From: Xestospongia muta
Lineage: Eukaryota > Porifera > Demospongiae > Haplosclerida > Petrosiidae
Length of the DNA stretch: 64,000 bases
Direction: 5' to 3'
Assembly: GCA_963693285.1 (NCBI GenBank)
Contig: OY848918.1
Location: forward strand, 6,825,876-6,889,875
In this document: one piece after another, positions 15,594-29,300 of the stretch
How positions within the stretch are numbered: the first letter of the stretch is position 1
Layout of the letters: each line of letters begins with the position of its first letter
Position numbers and translations under genes: made by a program
Notes under the pieces: model-generated
Seen by the model: the letters and a program-made list of their open reading frames with translations, nothing else
Database searches by the model: none
Told to the model about the DNA's origin: nothing

Positions 15594-16330
15594 GGAGAGA
15601 AATAATTCTTTTGTTGTTTGTATTGAGGACTCTCAATGGAGATAAGTTACAAGAGCTAGAGATAACTGTTATAATAAGTTGATATGATAACTGTAAGCTT
15701 ATTTGCTGAAGAGCCACATAATACATTTGTACCAGTTGGTGCTACTGAGAAATTTACTTGTGTTGGTTAGTTGATTGATAATACAAATATACTCTCCTGG
15801 TTTATAACTACAAAAGGTTTAGTCTTGGATATCACAGACTATATTTGAACATATTCCACAAAATATGTCAGTTCTATCAGTTAATTGTGTCACAGAAAAT
15901 AACAAAGTCTATAAGATATACAGTTTTTCTTGATAGGATTAAGTGATTGTGTATTGTTATCATTATATGGCATGTTACTTGTGTATTAAGATAATAATGT
16001 ATAATTTATTTCTAGGTCCGTCTGATCTAGTAATGGGACTTTTCAGCTAAAGCCTTCTCTCCATTAACATTTCAACTTACCTGGACACCAGTATTATCTA
16101 AAATACCAACTACAGTATCTCCATTACTAACAAAAACAACATCACTGATACAATTATATTAGATCAGAACACAACACAATATCTGTTTAAAGTTAACCAA
16201 GAAGATACCTGTCAGAAATATAACTTTACAATTAGATGAGTTAATAATGCTGTTAGTAGTGAAGTGTCTGAAACATTGACAGTACCAATACCAAATGGCG
16301 ATCCTTACATGAGTCTGATATTTTCTGTAA
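15594..16330 (+). pseudogene. P-family pseudogene (exons 1 to 4, internal deletion)
   Basis: The start reads MWREIILLLFVLRTLNG. An exon 2 remnant begins near 15702 with LFAEEPHNTFVPVGAT but contains in-frame stops (for example after TCVG) and deletions. An exon 3 remnant follows near 16016. After the normal exon 3 end (PIPNG) the sequence continues straight into the last third of exon 4 (DPYMSLIFS) and a gtaagt donor, so the intron and most of exon 4 are gone. A similar headless start is found at 25705. Confidence 0.75.
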
Positions 16331-16868
16331 GTTTATTAAATTTCATAATATGGTATTAAGTGAATGCTGGACTGCTAAAGTATCAACAGACCATGTTTAC
16401 AGTGGAACATTTTGTGTATACAACTGAACTATACTTATTAAATGTGCATACATGTATTAATTTTGCTACTGTTACTATATTTTCAGTGGAAACAAATGTT
16501 TATAGGATGAAGTATATAATTATTCATGACTAACACCTCAAAGTGTTGTTTGGTCCTCTCTCTCTCTCCACACTCCATGCTAATGTAATTACGCTTTCTC
16601 AAGTTAAAGACTGTAACCTGAAAAAATGTCTTTGAGCAGTATCATAGCATATAAAGTCCTTTAGAGCAAAGATGGTACCATTAAATTAATATTAGGACAA
16701 TTTTTTAAAATTACAATTATGTTAATTCATTTGGATGATTTAATTAAAACATTTAATTTTTACAGTTGATGCAGTAGTATCTACATGAATATAACAGTTG
16801 CAAATATGAATAAACTAAACACACTGTAAATAAGAACAGTAAACTTATTTTGAAAATGGAAAGTCTAT
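16331..16868. other. Spacer and M2 3' flank
   Basis: No gene seen. 16610-16700 is nearly identical to 1-90, the sequence abutting the truncated M1. Confidence 0.5.
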
Positions 16869-19177
16869 TTAAAAAACAATATTGTCATACACAATGGTTG
16901 CATTGTGTATATTACCACTAGTATCAATGGTCACATGACCATATGCTATATTATCTTTCATCTCAAGTGATGATATACCAATAGTAGGATCAGGTGGACC
17001 AGTAACTGAGAAAGAATATTTTTGGTTAGACTTGACACAGCAGTAATATGTGAAAATACACGACACAATAGCTGTTATTACAGCTGTCACTATAGCAGTT
17101 ATAGGTATACTAATACCTACTAGTAAGTGTAGGTGTGGCAGTACTGCTACATTACTTGATGTGTCTATTCAATAACAATGGAACATATTAAACAGTAATT
17201 ATTATATTAAGATAATTTACAAGTTGGGTGAGAGGGAATTTGTAACTTTTATGATCTGTGTTGTCATTAGAAAGACATCTTTGTTATAAACTGAAATTAA
17301 ATGATGAAAGCGTATATAATTTATCCAAATACCTTTATTGGTTGTATAGAAAGTTTTGTTTAGTTCTACAATGGCTAGTTCATTTTGATCATATATTGAA
17401 ACGTTATAAAAGTATACAGAGCCTGGATCTAAATTCTCAATAAAGAAAAGTTTACCACTAACATCTCCTGCTAAACAATAACTACTACTGCTATTGTGAG
17501 AGACATAATTGAGATCTGATGTTTTGTAGTATGATATTATCACTTGTACTCTATCACTACATGGACTGTTCCATGCAATTCTGATTCTTAGAAGTATGAA
17601 TGTTTCTCCACTTAGTTCAATATCTGATGTTATCAAGATAAAGTTTCCTATGAAATATTATAAACAAAGTTTTAAAACATTAAACTCACTGATCACTATG
17701 CTCGAAGCAATACTTGATCCAACAATGTTATTAGCTGAGACATTAATAGAATATTGTGTGTTATTAATAGTTTGAATTCCAAAAGGAGAATCACTGGAAA
17801 GACAGTTGTCAAGGAAGAAGGTGTAGATACTATATCCAATAACATTAACAATGTAGTTAGTCACTGGTGGAGTATTAGCATCAACTATGATAGAACACTA
17901 TCATGTGATAAAGTAACAAAGACATAATATTTCAAGGAACTTACATTCCAGTAGATATTAAGTAAATAGTTTCCACTGCTAACAGTAAAACATATTTCTA
18001 TGACTTGAATGAATCTAGGAACTACATTATCACAAATAATTATAATATAGTAACGTTAATTGATTGTATGCATGCACATACCTTCTCCAGGAATATGAGC
18101 AGTAATTGTATTACTCTAATCTCCTACTCCCAGACAGTTATTAGCACTCACAGTAAAGTCATAACTATGACCAGACATTAGTCCAGTGACAATATAACTA
18201 GTACTATTGTCTGCAGTAGTAATGTTCCATGTACTATCTAATAATGTCACAGTACTAGTGATGATATAGTTAATTATATTACATTCTCCTGTATCACTGG
18301 GATCAATCCATGATAAATTCAGTTGGTTAGTAAAAAATGTATCGGTAATGGTAATTTTGAAAGAGAGGTTTGTTGGAGCGTTTGATTTGGCTAATGATAA
18401 GTACAAAGAAACACATCAAAACACACTAGATCACTATACTTACATAACACTAGATCACTATACTTACTTAACACTAGACCACTATACTTACTTAACACTA
18501 GATCACTATACTTACTTAACACTAGACCACTATACTTACTTAACACTAGATCACTATACTTACTTAACATTAGATCACTATACTTACTTAACACTAGATC
18601 ACTATACTTACTTAACACTAGATCACTCTACTTACTTAACACTAGATCACTATACTTACTTAACACTAGATCACTCTACTTACTTAACACTAGATCACTG
18701 TACTTACTTAACACTAGATCACTATACTTACTTAACACTAGTAGTGTACACATGTCGTTGGGTCCTGGAACATTATCTTGACATTCAATTGTTTCATTGT
18801 CTAAATCTTCACTTGCAACAAAGATCAAATTACCACTGATAGTCTTAACAATATCATTAACTGAAGTAACTTGAGCAGAAAAGAGAGCATTATTCACAAT
18901 TTGTGAAGACGATGAAAGTGTAATATTAGTAGTGACTCCACCACTTGGTACAAGCCAATGTAATTTACTATTGCCTAAAGCTACACCAGGGTTACAGTAA
19001 GACCAGGACTTAAATGTACTCCTCCATTGTCCTCACTGCAGTAATCAGCTTTGTTAGTGATATCAACAGCACTATGAACTAGTGTACAAGATAAATTAAA
19101 ATAAACCGAACATATCTACTAGCACACATACACTTACCTGAAAATATCAGTAACGATAAATAAACCACCAAATTCAT
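16869..19177 (-). pseudogene. M2: Ig/FN3 receptor, inactivated by two lesions
   Basis: Exons (minus strand): 19138-19177 signal peptide; 18732-19078 Ig-like; 18082-18390 FN3-1; 17945-18021 and 17690-17897 FN3-2; 17333-17647 FN3-3; 16869-17164 membrane helix and tail. Phases fit the family. The helix is in ITAIVTAVITAIVSCIFTYY and the tail carries DNIAYGHV and TIVYDNIVF. Lesions: a 22-bp deletion in exon 2 relative to M1 removes LLCNV and shifts the frame, giving an early TAG; exon 3 has a second stop (LGVGD then TAG). The exon 2 acceptor has also moved by exactly 3 nt, keeping the frame, because the ancestral CAG became CAC. The family length would be about 538 aa. It lies head-to-head with P3. 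Confidence 0.82.
18421..18731 (-). repeat. Splice-donor minisatellite in M2 intron 2, 13 x 24 bp
   Basis: Same 24-bp unit as in M1, 13 copies, each with GTAAGT or a close variant in the minus orientation. The copies keep the coding frame across the array. Copy number differs from M1 (15) and M3 (35). Confidence 0.95.
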
Positions 19178-19208
19178 ACTTACTTGCAAGCGTTAGTCTC
19201 AAAGAGTC

Positions 19209-19247
19209 AGCCACTCCCTAAAATTAAAATATCTAGAGGGAGTGGCT
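19209..19247. promoter_or_regulatory. Inverted repeat upstream of the M2 start
   Basis: AGCCACTCCCT at 19209-19219 and AGGGAGTGGCT at 19237-19247, the same distance from the ATG as in M1. Confidence 0.6.
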
Positions 19248-20084
19248 GGTTTGAATTTATCCAATACTTCAATAATACTGATTACGCTAATACGACCATT
19301 ATTTATTATGACTAAGCATGACAATTCCTGAGCCTGAATTGCTGCAACATCTGATTATGACAATACATAATACGTTATAGATTGAACGACTTCAGAGTCC
19401 AATGAAATGCCAGTACTATAGTGTTACTGAAAGTATATTATTGTAGTTCTAATATAAATTAGAATTATTTGCTCATACAAAGTTACCATATCAACATAGT
19501 ACTATTGTAAAATGCTTGCTAACCATACAAATGATAGTTTCCTCACTTTTGTCTTTAAATTTTTATTTGTAAGTTTACTGTTTTAAATTGTTCTTGTTTT
19601 ATTGTTTTTGATTAGATTTATTTCCTTTAGTGTGTACATCATAGTACTCATGTTGGAGACCACCAGTTATTCCTGCCTTTTTTAATTCTCAAAATGAGTA
19701 AAGTTAGTAGAAAAGAAGTTAATTCTTCTCCTTTTAATGGTATATTACCAGTATATGTATATATATGTTGGAAGACAAACAATAACACTGCTGATATATT
19801 ATTTAATAGTACTGGTTTTAGAAAATGTATGTTCACTTGTCTTACATGGAACTAGTTGTCAGAGACAATATATATACTGACTGATCTCAACCTCTATTGT
19901 GTATGACATCATTTTGTACATAACATGATTGGCAGATCACCAATAATGTGAAGTAGTCTATATATCTAAATTTCATAAGGGAATACAAGGGATAGATATA
20001 GCATAAAATTTATCAACAACAAAATAGAAATATAATGACTATTTATATTGACCATTAATATTGTCTTAATTGTATAGCATGCTT
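19248..20084. promoter_or_regulatory. Divergent M2/P3 intergenic region
   Basis: Conserved with 1339-2244 and 45422-46310; no coding exon visible. The TA repeat is reduced to a few units here (near 19753). Confidence 0.55.
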
Positions 20085-20093
20085 TATAAATAG
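20085..20093 (+). promoter_or_regulatory. TATA box of P3
   Basis: TATAAATAG, 41 bp upstream of the P3 ATG. Confidence 0.7.
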
Positions 20094-20125
20094 TAGTTAT
20101 GAAGTGCCACTCCCACTTCAGAATC

Positions 20126-22434
20126 ATGTGGAGAGTAATAGTTTTTGTGCTGTTTCTATTAAAGTCTATCTATGGAGGTAACTTGTATAAAGAACTAGAG
20201 TTACATGTCATTGTTTTGTAGGTCTGTTAGTAAAAGAACCAAATGATATACTTCTACCAGTTGGTGCTACTGGAGAATTTCCATGTATTACTAATTCTAC
20301 TGATAATAACACTATGTTCTCCTGGACTGTTACAGCAAGAAATATAAAGTCTGCTAGCTATAGTTCTCTTGAAAGCTTATTTAATAGTTATGGTATCAGA
20401 CTGTTAAGAGATACTCCACAAAATACATCAGTTCTATTAGTTGATGGTGTTACAGAAAACAATGGAACATTTGTACAGTGTACTGTTTCTGCTGATGGAA
20501 TTGTGGCTCAAAGTGATGCTACTTTATTATTATATGGTCAGTACTGTACTTTAAAGGTAACTTTATTAATTAATTATTAATTAATACCTAGGTCCACCAG
20601 ATCCTGTAAAAAGCTTTTCAGCTAAAGCCTTCTCTCCATTAACATTACAACTTACCTGGACACCAGTATTATCTAACATACAATTTAACTACAGTATCTC
20701 CATTACTAACAGAGACAACATCACTGATATAATTATATTAGATCAGAATGCTACACATTATCTGTTTAAAGCTAACCAAGAAGATACCTGTCAGAAATAT
20801 AACTTTACAATTAAAACAATAAATGATGCTGGAAGTAGTGAAGTGTCTGAAACATTGACAGTACCAATACCAAATGGTGAGTAAGAAACTAAGTATATAA
20901 TAACTCTGTTGTGTTGATTTAGTCTATCAATGTATGTAGTAATGTAGAGATAGTTGAAACGAGATTGCAACAATATATGTCATTAATAACATTCATAGAT
21001 TTATACACTACATTATACTGTATATGCATACCACTGTACAGTGTGCTTGTAGTGGAATGTTTTGTAGTGATAATGTCATTGGCATTACTGCTATCTTGTT
21101 AACATTCTTTTTATCAATACTGAACTATTCCTACATTTTTAACAAAACAATTTTATGTACTCTTTAAGTATAAGAGTTTACATGCGGTTATATAAAATGT
21201 GAATTAGTTCATGCTATAGTCAGACTGCCTAAGTGTCTTATTAGTAAATTCATTTTTAACAAACTATCTGTTTACATCTTTTATATTGTTTTGTGTAATC
21301 ATATGATATCAACATGATCACCATATTTAGACATAGTTATGTGTTTATATTTGTTGGATCAAGTAATAAACATATATACATCATATATATTTAATATAAA
21401 AAAGATGGCTTTATTATTAATAGCAGGATATCTGACATATATTATGCCTGTGTCTAAATTTAGCCACAAGCCTTGCAATGGCTGTTATATTGATAATGTA
21501 AAGTGTTTCAGTATTTTCTGAATTGTACTCTACACTGACATATTGATTATGATATGAACTTCACCACAATCCTCTCACAGTCTGTTTTGTGGTTGATTAT
21601 ATCACACAATATTGGGTGATATTTCAACTATTTGTCATGGATGCATACATCATGTAGTAAATGGATGAATAGAATTGAAAGCACAAGCTTATGGTTTTGT
21701 CATCATCTTTTACAATGTTAATGACTTATTGTATTAATAGTTCTATCCACAAAAAATTTCTTTAATCGATTTTAGTTCCTAGTAAAGTATCAAATAAAAA
21801 AATTAAATTCTTCTTTAGTAGTAGTGGGAGAGGTTATCCTTACTTGAGTCTGACATTTATTGTAAGTTTACTGAATTATGTAGCAATTGGATACATTAGT
21901 ATATATCATAAATATGGTATAATGCTTCCTACTGTGAGATTAAAAAGACTGTTTTTACAATTAAGACAATTAATTTTAATGTGTTATTGTCTATATCTCT
22001 GAAGTGGTTCAGTACTACTATCATTACCTTTGTAATTGATTTGTCAGCTATGGGAGGGAATCCATCAAGTGTTCCAGCTGCCAGAATAACATGACAGTCA
22101 TGTCTATACTGTCTTAAAATACTAATGGCTTCTATCCAGCTATTTAAGAGAATTGTTTACATTCAATTACTCTTTGATCTCTTTTAGTTCCTAGTGAAGT
22201 ATCCGATATAACGAGTGAAGTTTACTTTAGCAGCAACAGAAATGGTGATCCATACTTGAGTCTGACATTTTCGGTAAGTTTATTACTTTTGTTTGTCATA
22301 AAATACTATCAAATACACACTACATTAACTGATGTAGAGGTTTGTTTGTGTAGCACTTAAGAACAAAGATTTCATTTTACACATAATTATGTTAAATGAG
22401 GTACTTCAGCAGGTCTTAATGCAGTTGTTGTTAT

Positions 22435-22482
<48 letters not shown>

Positions 22483-24363
22483 CCTCCCTCCCTAGTCTCC
22501 TGATGTATGTCATTATTATCCAATAACATCATATAGAGTCACAGTTCAAGAACAAACCAACCAATCAGACAGCAGCTATGACACACATCTAATATCAGCT
22601 ACAAATGTTACCTCTAAAGATAGTGTTGTTACATTAATTGTAACATCATTAACTGCTGATCAACATTATTTAGTATCAGTGTCTGCTGTGAATGAAGTTG
22701 GTACTAGTCAAAGTACACAGGAAATTGAAATATGTGAGTATTTAACAGCTAATATATTACAGGAAGTATATAATATGTACTTACTCATACATGCCCCACC
22801 TACTTTGTATGTCATGACACTGGAGTGTTATGTAAACAATGCATTCATTTTAAATATATTATTCCATTAGATAATGTATTTTGATAGTTCATTGCCTCAC
22901 TATTAATAAATTAAATTACACTAAAATTATAAGATCATTACAATACGTAGCTAATGTATACTGGTTGTTTGTCATGTTACTACATATTATTATGTATTCT
23001 GTTGTTCATTCATTGGTATCTTCTCTATTTACAGATACTAGTAGTGTTCAAAGAGTTGAGGCAGTTCTATCAATGGATATTCTTCATGTGACATGTTATT
23101 TAGCAGAGTACAGTGTGGACATTGGTTGTTTTGTTAAAGTACTTTATAAAAATGAGATCATTGCTAACAAAACTATTGTGCGAACTAAAAACGAAACTCA
23201 ACTGACTGGTTTTATCAAACTTAATCTTCCTGATTTTAACTCCACCCACTCTGATTTGATTATCATGGCATTTGATTACAATATTGATGGTAGTATTGGA
23301 CAACTTGGTTTTAATGTGACACCATCTCTAGCTCCACCTACTATGACAACTCAAGGTATCATTGTTCACATACTTGCTATAATGTACAATTATAATTATA
23401 AATGTACTTATTAAAATATATACTTAATTTTCACAAAACTACTATAAAATATAACAAAACACAATTAACTGAACTATATACAGATATAATATGAACCATT
23501 TTAAAATTATTAGTATGAAAACTTTATTATATAAATATTATTCTTTTACACATAGCTATAACATTTAATCTTCCACAAATATCAGGTATGTTCTAATTAT
23601 ACATAAACAATAATAAAATTGATCTGTATTATTTTTGTACAGTCACTATTAGTATTTCTATATCACCAACATATGTATCAACAGTAACTCCTAAATCAGG
23701 TATATGTGATTAATATTTATATATGCTCAATTTAATATTTTCTTTATAGATCCTTCTAGTCCTCTCACTACAGCTGTTTTATCAGTCACTATTAGTGTAC
23801 TTGTAGCGTTAGTAGTTATTGTTACAGCTGTAGTACTAATATCAATTTGTTGTTATTTAAAATTGAAAGGTCGCCTTTTCTCCAATGTTCAAATGGAGAC
23901 CCCAGCCCCAGTACTATTAGATAACATAGCATATGGTATACATACCAGTGGATTAGCTCCAGTGATCTACAACGATGTTTTTGTTGAAAATTCACCAGAA
24001 CAAGTATCTGATACAACATTAGTGACATCATCTATACACTCTAGTATTGTACACAACAGTTCTTCACAATATTATAATAATCCTGTTATACCATTAGAGG
24101 AACCTGAACACACAATAATGAGCAGGGAGAATGTGATACCAATAACACCAGTTGATAGGACATATGAAACTATACCAGATATTGCTTCTCAATCAAATGG
24201 AATAGATGATCATACCAGACCAGACAGTGACACTACTTCAACATTATATGTGGCACCTAATGAATTTGAAGGTGTATCATCAGTGCTACCAATTGAATTA
24301 AATACAAATATTGCTTATAATAGTGTGACTAAAAAAACAACAGATTATCTCAATGTGTTATAA
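20126..24363 (+). CDS. P3: Ig/FN3 receptor, 665 aa, alternative exon 4 and tail
   Basis: Exons: 20126-20177, 20222-20536, 20592-20876, 4a 21776-21861 or 4b 22188-22273, 22496-22733, 23035-23355, 23556-23585, 23643-23699, 23750-24363; 1,998 nt, open with either exon 4. Signal peptide, Ig-like domain (EFPCIT, FSWTV, FVQCTV), three FN3-type modules, stalk, membrane helix and tail as in P1. The tail has a 4-residue-longer segment (VFVENSP) shared with P5 and P6. It ends IAYNSV ... TDYLNVL. A second complete set of exons 7 to 9 follows at 24403-25198 and could replace the last three exons in frame. Divergent from M2. Confidence 0.87.
21776..22273 (+). other. Paired alternative exons 4a and 4b in P3
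   Basis: 4a 21776-21861 and 4b 22188-22273 have equal length (86 nt) and equal phases, as in P2. The 4b copy here matches P1 (SEVSDI ... SSNRNGD) more than the P2 copy does. Confidence 0.75.
22439..22495 (+). repeat. (CT)n polypyrimidine tract, P3 intron 4
   Basis: About 20 CT units followed by CCCT repeats and the acceptor TAG. Confidence 0.85.
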
Positions 24364-24376
24364 TTATTACAGCTAA

Positions 24377-25198
24377 TATAAATTTTATTCTTTTACACAT
24401 AGCCATAACATCTAATCTTCCACAAATATTAAGTATGTTCTAATTATACATAAACAATAATAAAATTGATCTGTATTATTTTTGTACAGTCACTATTACT
24501 ATTTCTATGTCACCAACATATGTATCAACAGTAACTCTTAAATCAGGTATATGTGATTTATATTTGTATATGCTCAATTTAATATTTTCTTTATAGATTC
24601 TTCTAGTCCTCTCACTACAGCTGTTTTATCAGTCACTATTAGTGTATTTATAGCGTTAGTAGTTATTGTTATAGCTGTAGTACTAATATCAATTTGTTGT
24701 TATTTAAAATTGAAAGGTCGTCTTTTCTTCAATGTTCAAATGGAGACCCCACACCCAGTACTATTAGATAACGTAGCATATGGTATACATACCAGTGGAT
24801 TAGCTTCAATGATCTATGACACTGTTTTACCAGAACAAGTATCAGATACAACATTATTGACATTATCTATACACTCTAATACTGTACACAACAGTTCTTC
24901 ACAAGATTATAATAATCCTGTTATATCATTAGAGGAATCTGAACATTCAATAATGAGCAGTGAAAATGTGATACCAATAACACCAGTTGATAGGACATAT
25001 GAAACTATACCAGATATTGCTTCTCAATCAAATGGAATAGATGATCATAGCAGACCGAACAGTGAGACTACTTTAACAGTATATGTGGCAGCTAATGAAT
25101 TTGAAGGTGTATCATCAGTGCTACCAGTTAAGCTAAAAACAAATATTGCTTATAAAAGTGTGACTAAAAAGACATCAGATTATCTCAGTGTGTTATAA
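24377..25198 (+). CDS. P3b: duplicated stalk, membrane and tail cassette
   Basis: A second copy of exons 7 to 9: 24403-24432, 24490-24546, 24597-25198, all open and phase 1, so exon 6 of P3 (donor at 23355) could splice to it. From 24377 to about 25050 it appears identical to P2 (about 14332-14990), intron sequence included. After that it diverges (SRPNSETTLTVYVAANE) and its 3' flank resembles P1. It therefore looks like a mosaic made by recent duplication or gene conversion. The tail ends IAYKSV ... SDYLSVL, restoring the Ser at -2 that P3's own tail lacks. Whether it is used as an alternative 3' end is unknown. Confidence 0.75.
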
Positions 25199-25704
25199 TT
25201 ACTACAGCTAATTTCTATAACAGCAAGACCATAATTATAAAAGATTACTTTTTTAAATAAGTGCTTACAACCCCACTTCAATTTAGTATATATCTTTATG
25301 ATATTTGTCATGTAATGTATGATGAAAACATGTATATGATTATTGATTTAATACCACTTTTACCAGACACATGTGTCTAGCTTGATCTAAGTGTTGTAAC
25401 AGTATTGGAGGAACTTGTGAAACCAGTAATACAAGTTATTATGTGACTGGACTGATGTTTGAAGCGACTGCTAATATTTTAGTGGAAAATATCAGTGTAC
25501 AAGCCAGTAGTAATTGTTACTGCTGGTACTATAAGAAGTAATGGCATGTGAAATCTCTTAAAAGAGCATACAAATTATGCTAAATCTTAGATGAATTGAG
25601 AATGGATGAATAAATGATAGATTAACAATATGTCTGTCTATTCGTGTTTACCTATAACAATACATCAACCTTGTAATCACCACTCCCACTTATAAATTCA
25701 AATA
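25199..25704. other. P3 3' flank with FN3 relic
   Basis: The shared flank block lies at about 25369-25560. No gene. Confidence 0.4.
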
Positions 25705-25898
25705 TGTGGAGAGAAATATACAACTTTGTTGTTGTTTGTATTGAGGACTCTCTATGGAGATAAGTTACCAGAGCTAGTGATAACTATTATAATAATTCCT
25801 GTATAGGTTTATTTGCTGAAGAACCACATAATACATTTGTACCAGTTGGTGCTACTGGGAAATTTACTTGTATTGGTAACTTCATTGATAATACTTTG
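25705..25898 (+). pseudogene. P-family pseudogene fragment (exon 1 and part of exon 2)
   Basis: Start MWREIYNFVVVC with a frameshift against the family, an exon 1 donor region, then an exon 2 remnant LFAEEPHNTFVPVGATGKF that stops abruptly at about 25898. It is the sister of the relic at 15594. Confidence 0.65.
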
Positions 25899-26393
25899 GT
25901 GTAGTGGTAATATATCATGTCCAACAAACTTCAGAAATAATGTTAATAATTTCATTAAATGTAACATTATTATGATATTGCTAATGTAGCACTGTAATAT
26001 AGTTCTTGCTGTAATAATTGAATTAGACCTCGTGTTCTGACAAAAGAACGTTGCAATGTGCTTGTTCCAGGATGTTTACACTAACCATAGCATCCTAATT
26101 AACACTGCGTGGGCGTCGACCAGTCATTACATGGGCGTGGCAAAGTTGTGAATAACTCGCGGGAATGTAATATTGTTGATCTGAAACCATACAAATTGTC
26201 TCCTGCAGAGGATTCTCACAAAACTGTAATGCATACCTCTTGTAAACATTATCTACATTGTGTGAGAAGAGCTAGTAGAGATTGTAAGAGATCAGTAAAG
26301 AGTCTGAGTTGTTTGCGTTTAACGAAGTTTGGCTAGTTTCATTGTTGTCATAATGATAAGTGGAGAGCTGTTTTGTAGAAGACACTGCAAAAT
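25899..26393. other. Unassigned insert upstream of P4
   Basis: This stretch replaces the normal P promoter: there is no TATAAATAG and no CCACTCCC block. It is locally richer in G, C and CpG (two gggcgt boxes near 26110 and 26151). A 75-codon open frame at 26109-26336 (MGVDQSLHGRGK...) has no family I recognise. The start (25909) resembles a tRNA A box but no B box follows. Confidence 0.4.
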
Positions 26394-29300
26394 ATGGAGA
26401 GTAATAACACTGGTGTTGTTTGTGATGAAGTTTGTCTATGGAGGTAAGTTGTATGATTACTTAAATCCACAGATCATTGTTATAGTAACTCCTGTAGGTC
26501 TATTAGTAAAAGAACCAAATGATTTACTTCTACCAGTTGGTGCTAGTGGAGAATTTCCATGTGTATTACTAATTCTACTTATAACAACACTATAATCTCC
26601 TGGACTGTTACTGCAAGAGATATAAAGTCTGCTAGTTATAGTTTCCTTAAAAGGTTATTTAATAGTTATGGTATCAGACTGTTAAGAGATACTCCACAAA
26701 ATACATCAGTTCTATTAGTTGATGGTGTTACAGAAAACAATGGAACATTTGTACAGTGTACAGTTGCTGCTGATGGAATTGTGGCTCAAAGTGATGCTAC
26801 TTTATTACTATATGGTAGTACTGCACTTTAAAAAAGATAAAGTTATAATGTTTTGTTGATTTTTCCCTAGGACCACCAGATCCTGTATTGAGCTTTACAG
26901 CTATAGCCTTCTCCCTATTAACATTACAACTTACCTGGACACCAGTATTATTCCATCATAGCCACATACCATTTAAGTTTTAACTACAGTATCTCCATTA
27001 CTAACAAAGACAACATCACTGTTATAATTATATTAGATCAGAACACAACACATTATCTCTTTAAAGCTAAACAAGAAGATATCTGTCAGAAATACAACTT
27101 TACAATTAAAACAATAAATGAAGCTGGAAGTAGTGAAGTATCTGAAACATTGATAGTACCAATACCAAATGGTAAGTTTAAACTGAGTATATATAAAAAT
27201 AGTGTTGTGCTGTTCTTGTCATGCAACTCAACTGTTATGTTTGATCTCAGTGTGAGCCTAGTTTGAATATGATTATAGCAGGTATGAGTATATTTACACT
27301 ACACCTGCTCTCTCACACTATTAAGTGCCTTGAAATTAGATCCTCTGTTATCAAGTCATGACAATCATTATACTAGAGGTGTTGCTCAAATGACTAGGCA
27401 CTCATTAAGAACAAGTTTGACTTATAGTCAGATGGTAATCACAAGACAGAAGTAATTATGGACATAGTATAGGAAATGACGGCATCCTTATATCAATTGC
27501 ATGTGACATGTTTATTGCAACTGTACTATAAAAAACCATATGTCCATATAGATTATAATGACATTGTACTATAAAATGCCACACGTCTATACAGATTATG
27601 ATGAAGTTGTACTATAAAATGCCATATACCTATATAAATATAGTATAGTGGCTCTTTTTAACAAAAAACTATCAGAAATGTTAGTTATTACAGTAGATGT
27701 ACTTATCAATAATGGGGGGTGTATCTTCCTATAAACCTGTCTAGTATATACATGTATATACATATAATAAAGAGGTATGGCTAAGATATGAAGTTCACCA
27801 CAATCCTCCCTTAGGCAGTTTGTAGACAGCTTTGTGGTTGTCTAACGACACTAGCTGTTAAAATGTATTTATCATGTAATTGGAATGTGGATCAAAGGCA
27901 ATTATTATTGTCAGCTGAAGATGTAACAGCATTCAAAAATATAGCAGCTGATGCCAAGAACTCATGATCTTTGAATGAGTAATGTCAATGATACAGTTAA
28001 TGTAACATCACTATCATTATACCTTTGTACTTGATTTGCTAGCTATGGGAGGGAATCCATCAAGTGTTCCAGCTGCCTGAATAACATGACAGTCATATCT
28101 ATACTGTCTTTAAAATATTAATGGCTTCTATGCAGCTGTTTAAGAGAATTATTTATATTTACTTTCTCTGATCTCTTTTAGTTCCTAGTGAAGTATCCAA
28201 TATAACGAGTGAAGTTTACTTTAGCAACAATAGAAATGGTGATCCATACTTGAGTCTAAAATTTTCAGTAAGTTTATTACTTTTGTTTGTCATTAACATA
28301 CTATCAAATACATGCTACATTAACTGATGTTTTGGACAACACGTTTTGTTTGTGTATCACTTAAGAACAAGGATTTCATTTTACACACTCTCTCTCTCTC
28401 TCTCTCTTTCTTTTTCTCTAGTCTCTTGACGTATGTCATTATTACCCAATAACATCATATAGAGTCACAGTTCAAGAACAAACCAACCAATCAGACAATA
28501 GCTCTGACACACATCTAATATCAGTTACAAATGTTACCTCTAAAGATAGTGTTGTTACACTAATTGTAACATCATTAACTGCTGATCAACATTATTTAGT
28601 ATCAGTGTCTGCTGTGAATGAAGTTGGTGCTAGTCAAAGTACACAGGAAATTGAAATATGTGAGTAACTACACTATTATATGAAGTATATAATATGTACT
28701 TACTTATTCATGGCCCACCTACTTTGTATATTCATAACACTTAAGTGTTATATAATCAATGAATATATTCTAAATTTCTAAATATACCATTTCCACCAGA
28801 TAATGTATTTTCATAGTTCATTGCCTCACTATTAGTATGTTAAATTACACTAAATTATACGATCATTGCAATGTGTAACTAATGTACACAGTTTGTTTAT
28901 CATGTTATTACATATTATTATATATTCTGTTCTTTATTCACTTGTGTCTTCTCTATTTACAGATACTAGTAGTGTTCAAAGAGTTGATGCAGTTCTATCA
29001 ATGGATATTCTTCATGTGACATGTTATTTAGCAGAGTACAGTGTGGACATTGGTTGTTTTGTTAAAGTACTTTATAAAAATGAGATCATTGCTAACAAAA
29101 CAATTGTCCAAACTCAAAATGAAACTCATCTGACTGATTTTATTAAACTTAATCTTCTTGATTTTAACTCCACCCACTCTGATTTGGTTGTCATGGCATT
29201 TGATTACAATAATGATGGTAGTATGGGACAACTTGGTTTTAACGTGACACCATCTCTAGCTCCACCCACTATGACAACTTTAGGTATCATTGATCACATA

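Noticed and set aside
25909..25990. Possible tRNA start (tggtgtagtggtaat)
   Set aside because: Matches a pol III A box, but no B box, acceptor stem pairing or cloverleaf could be found.
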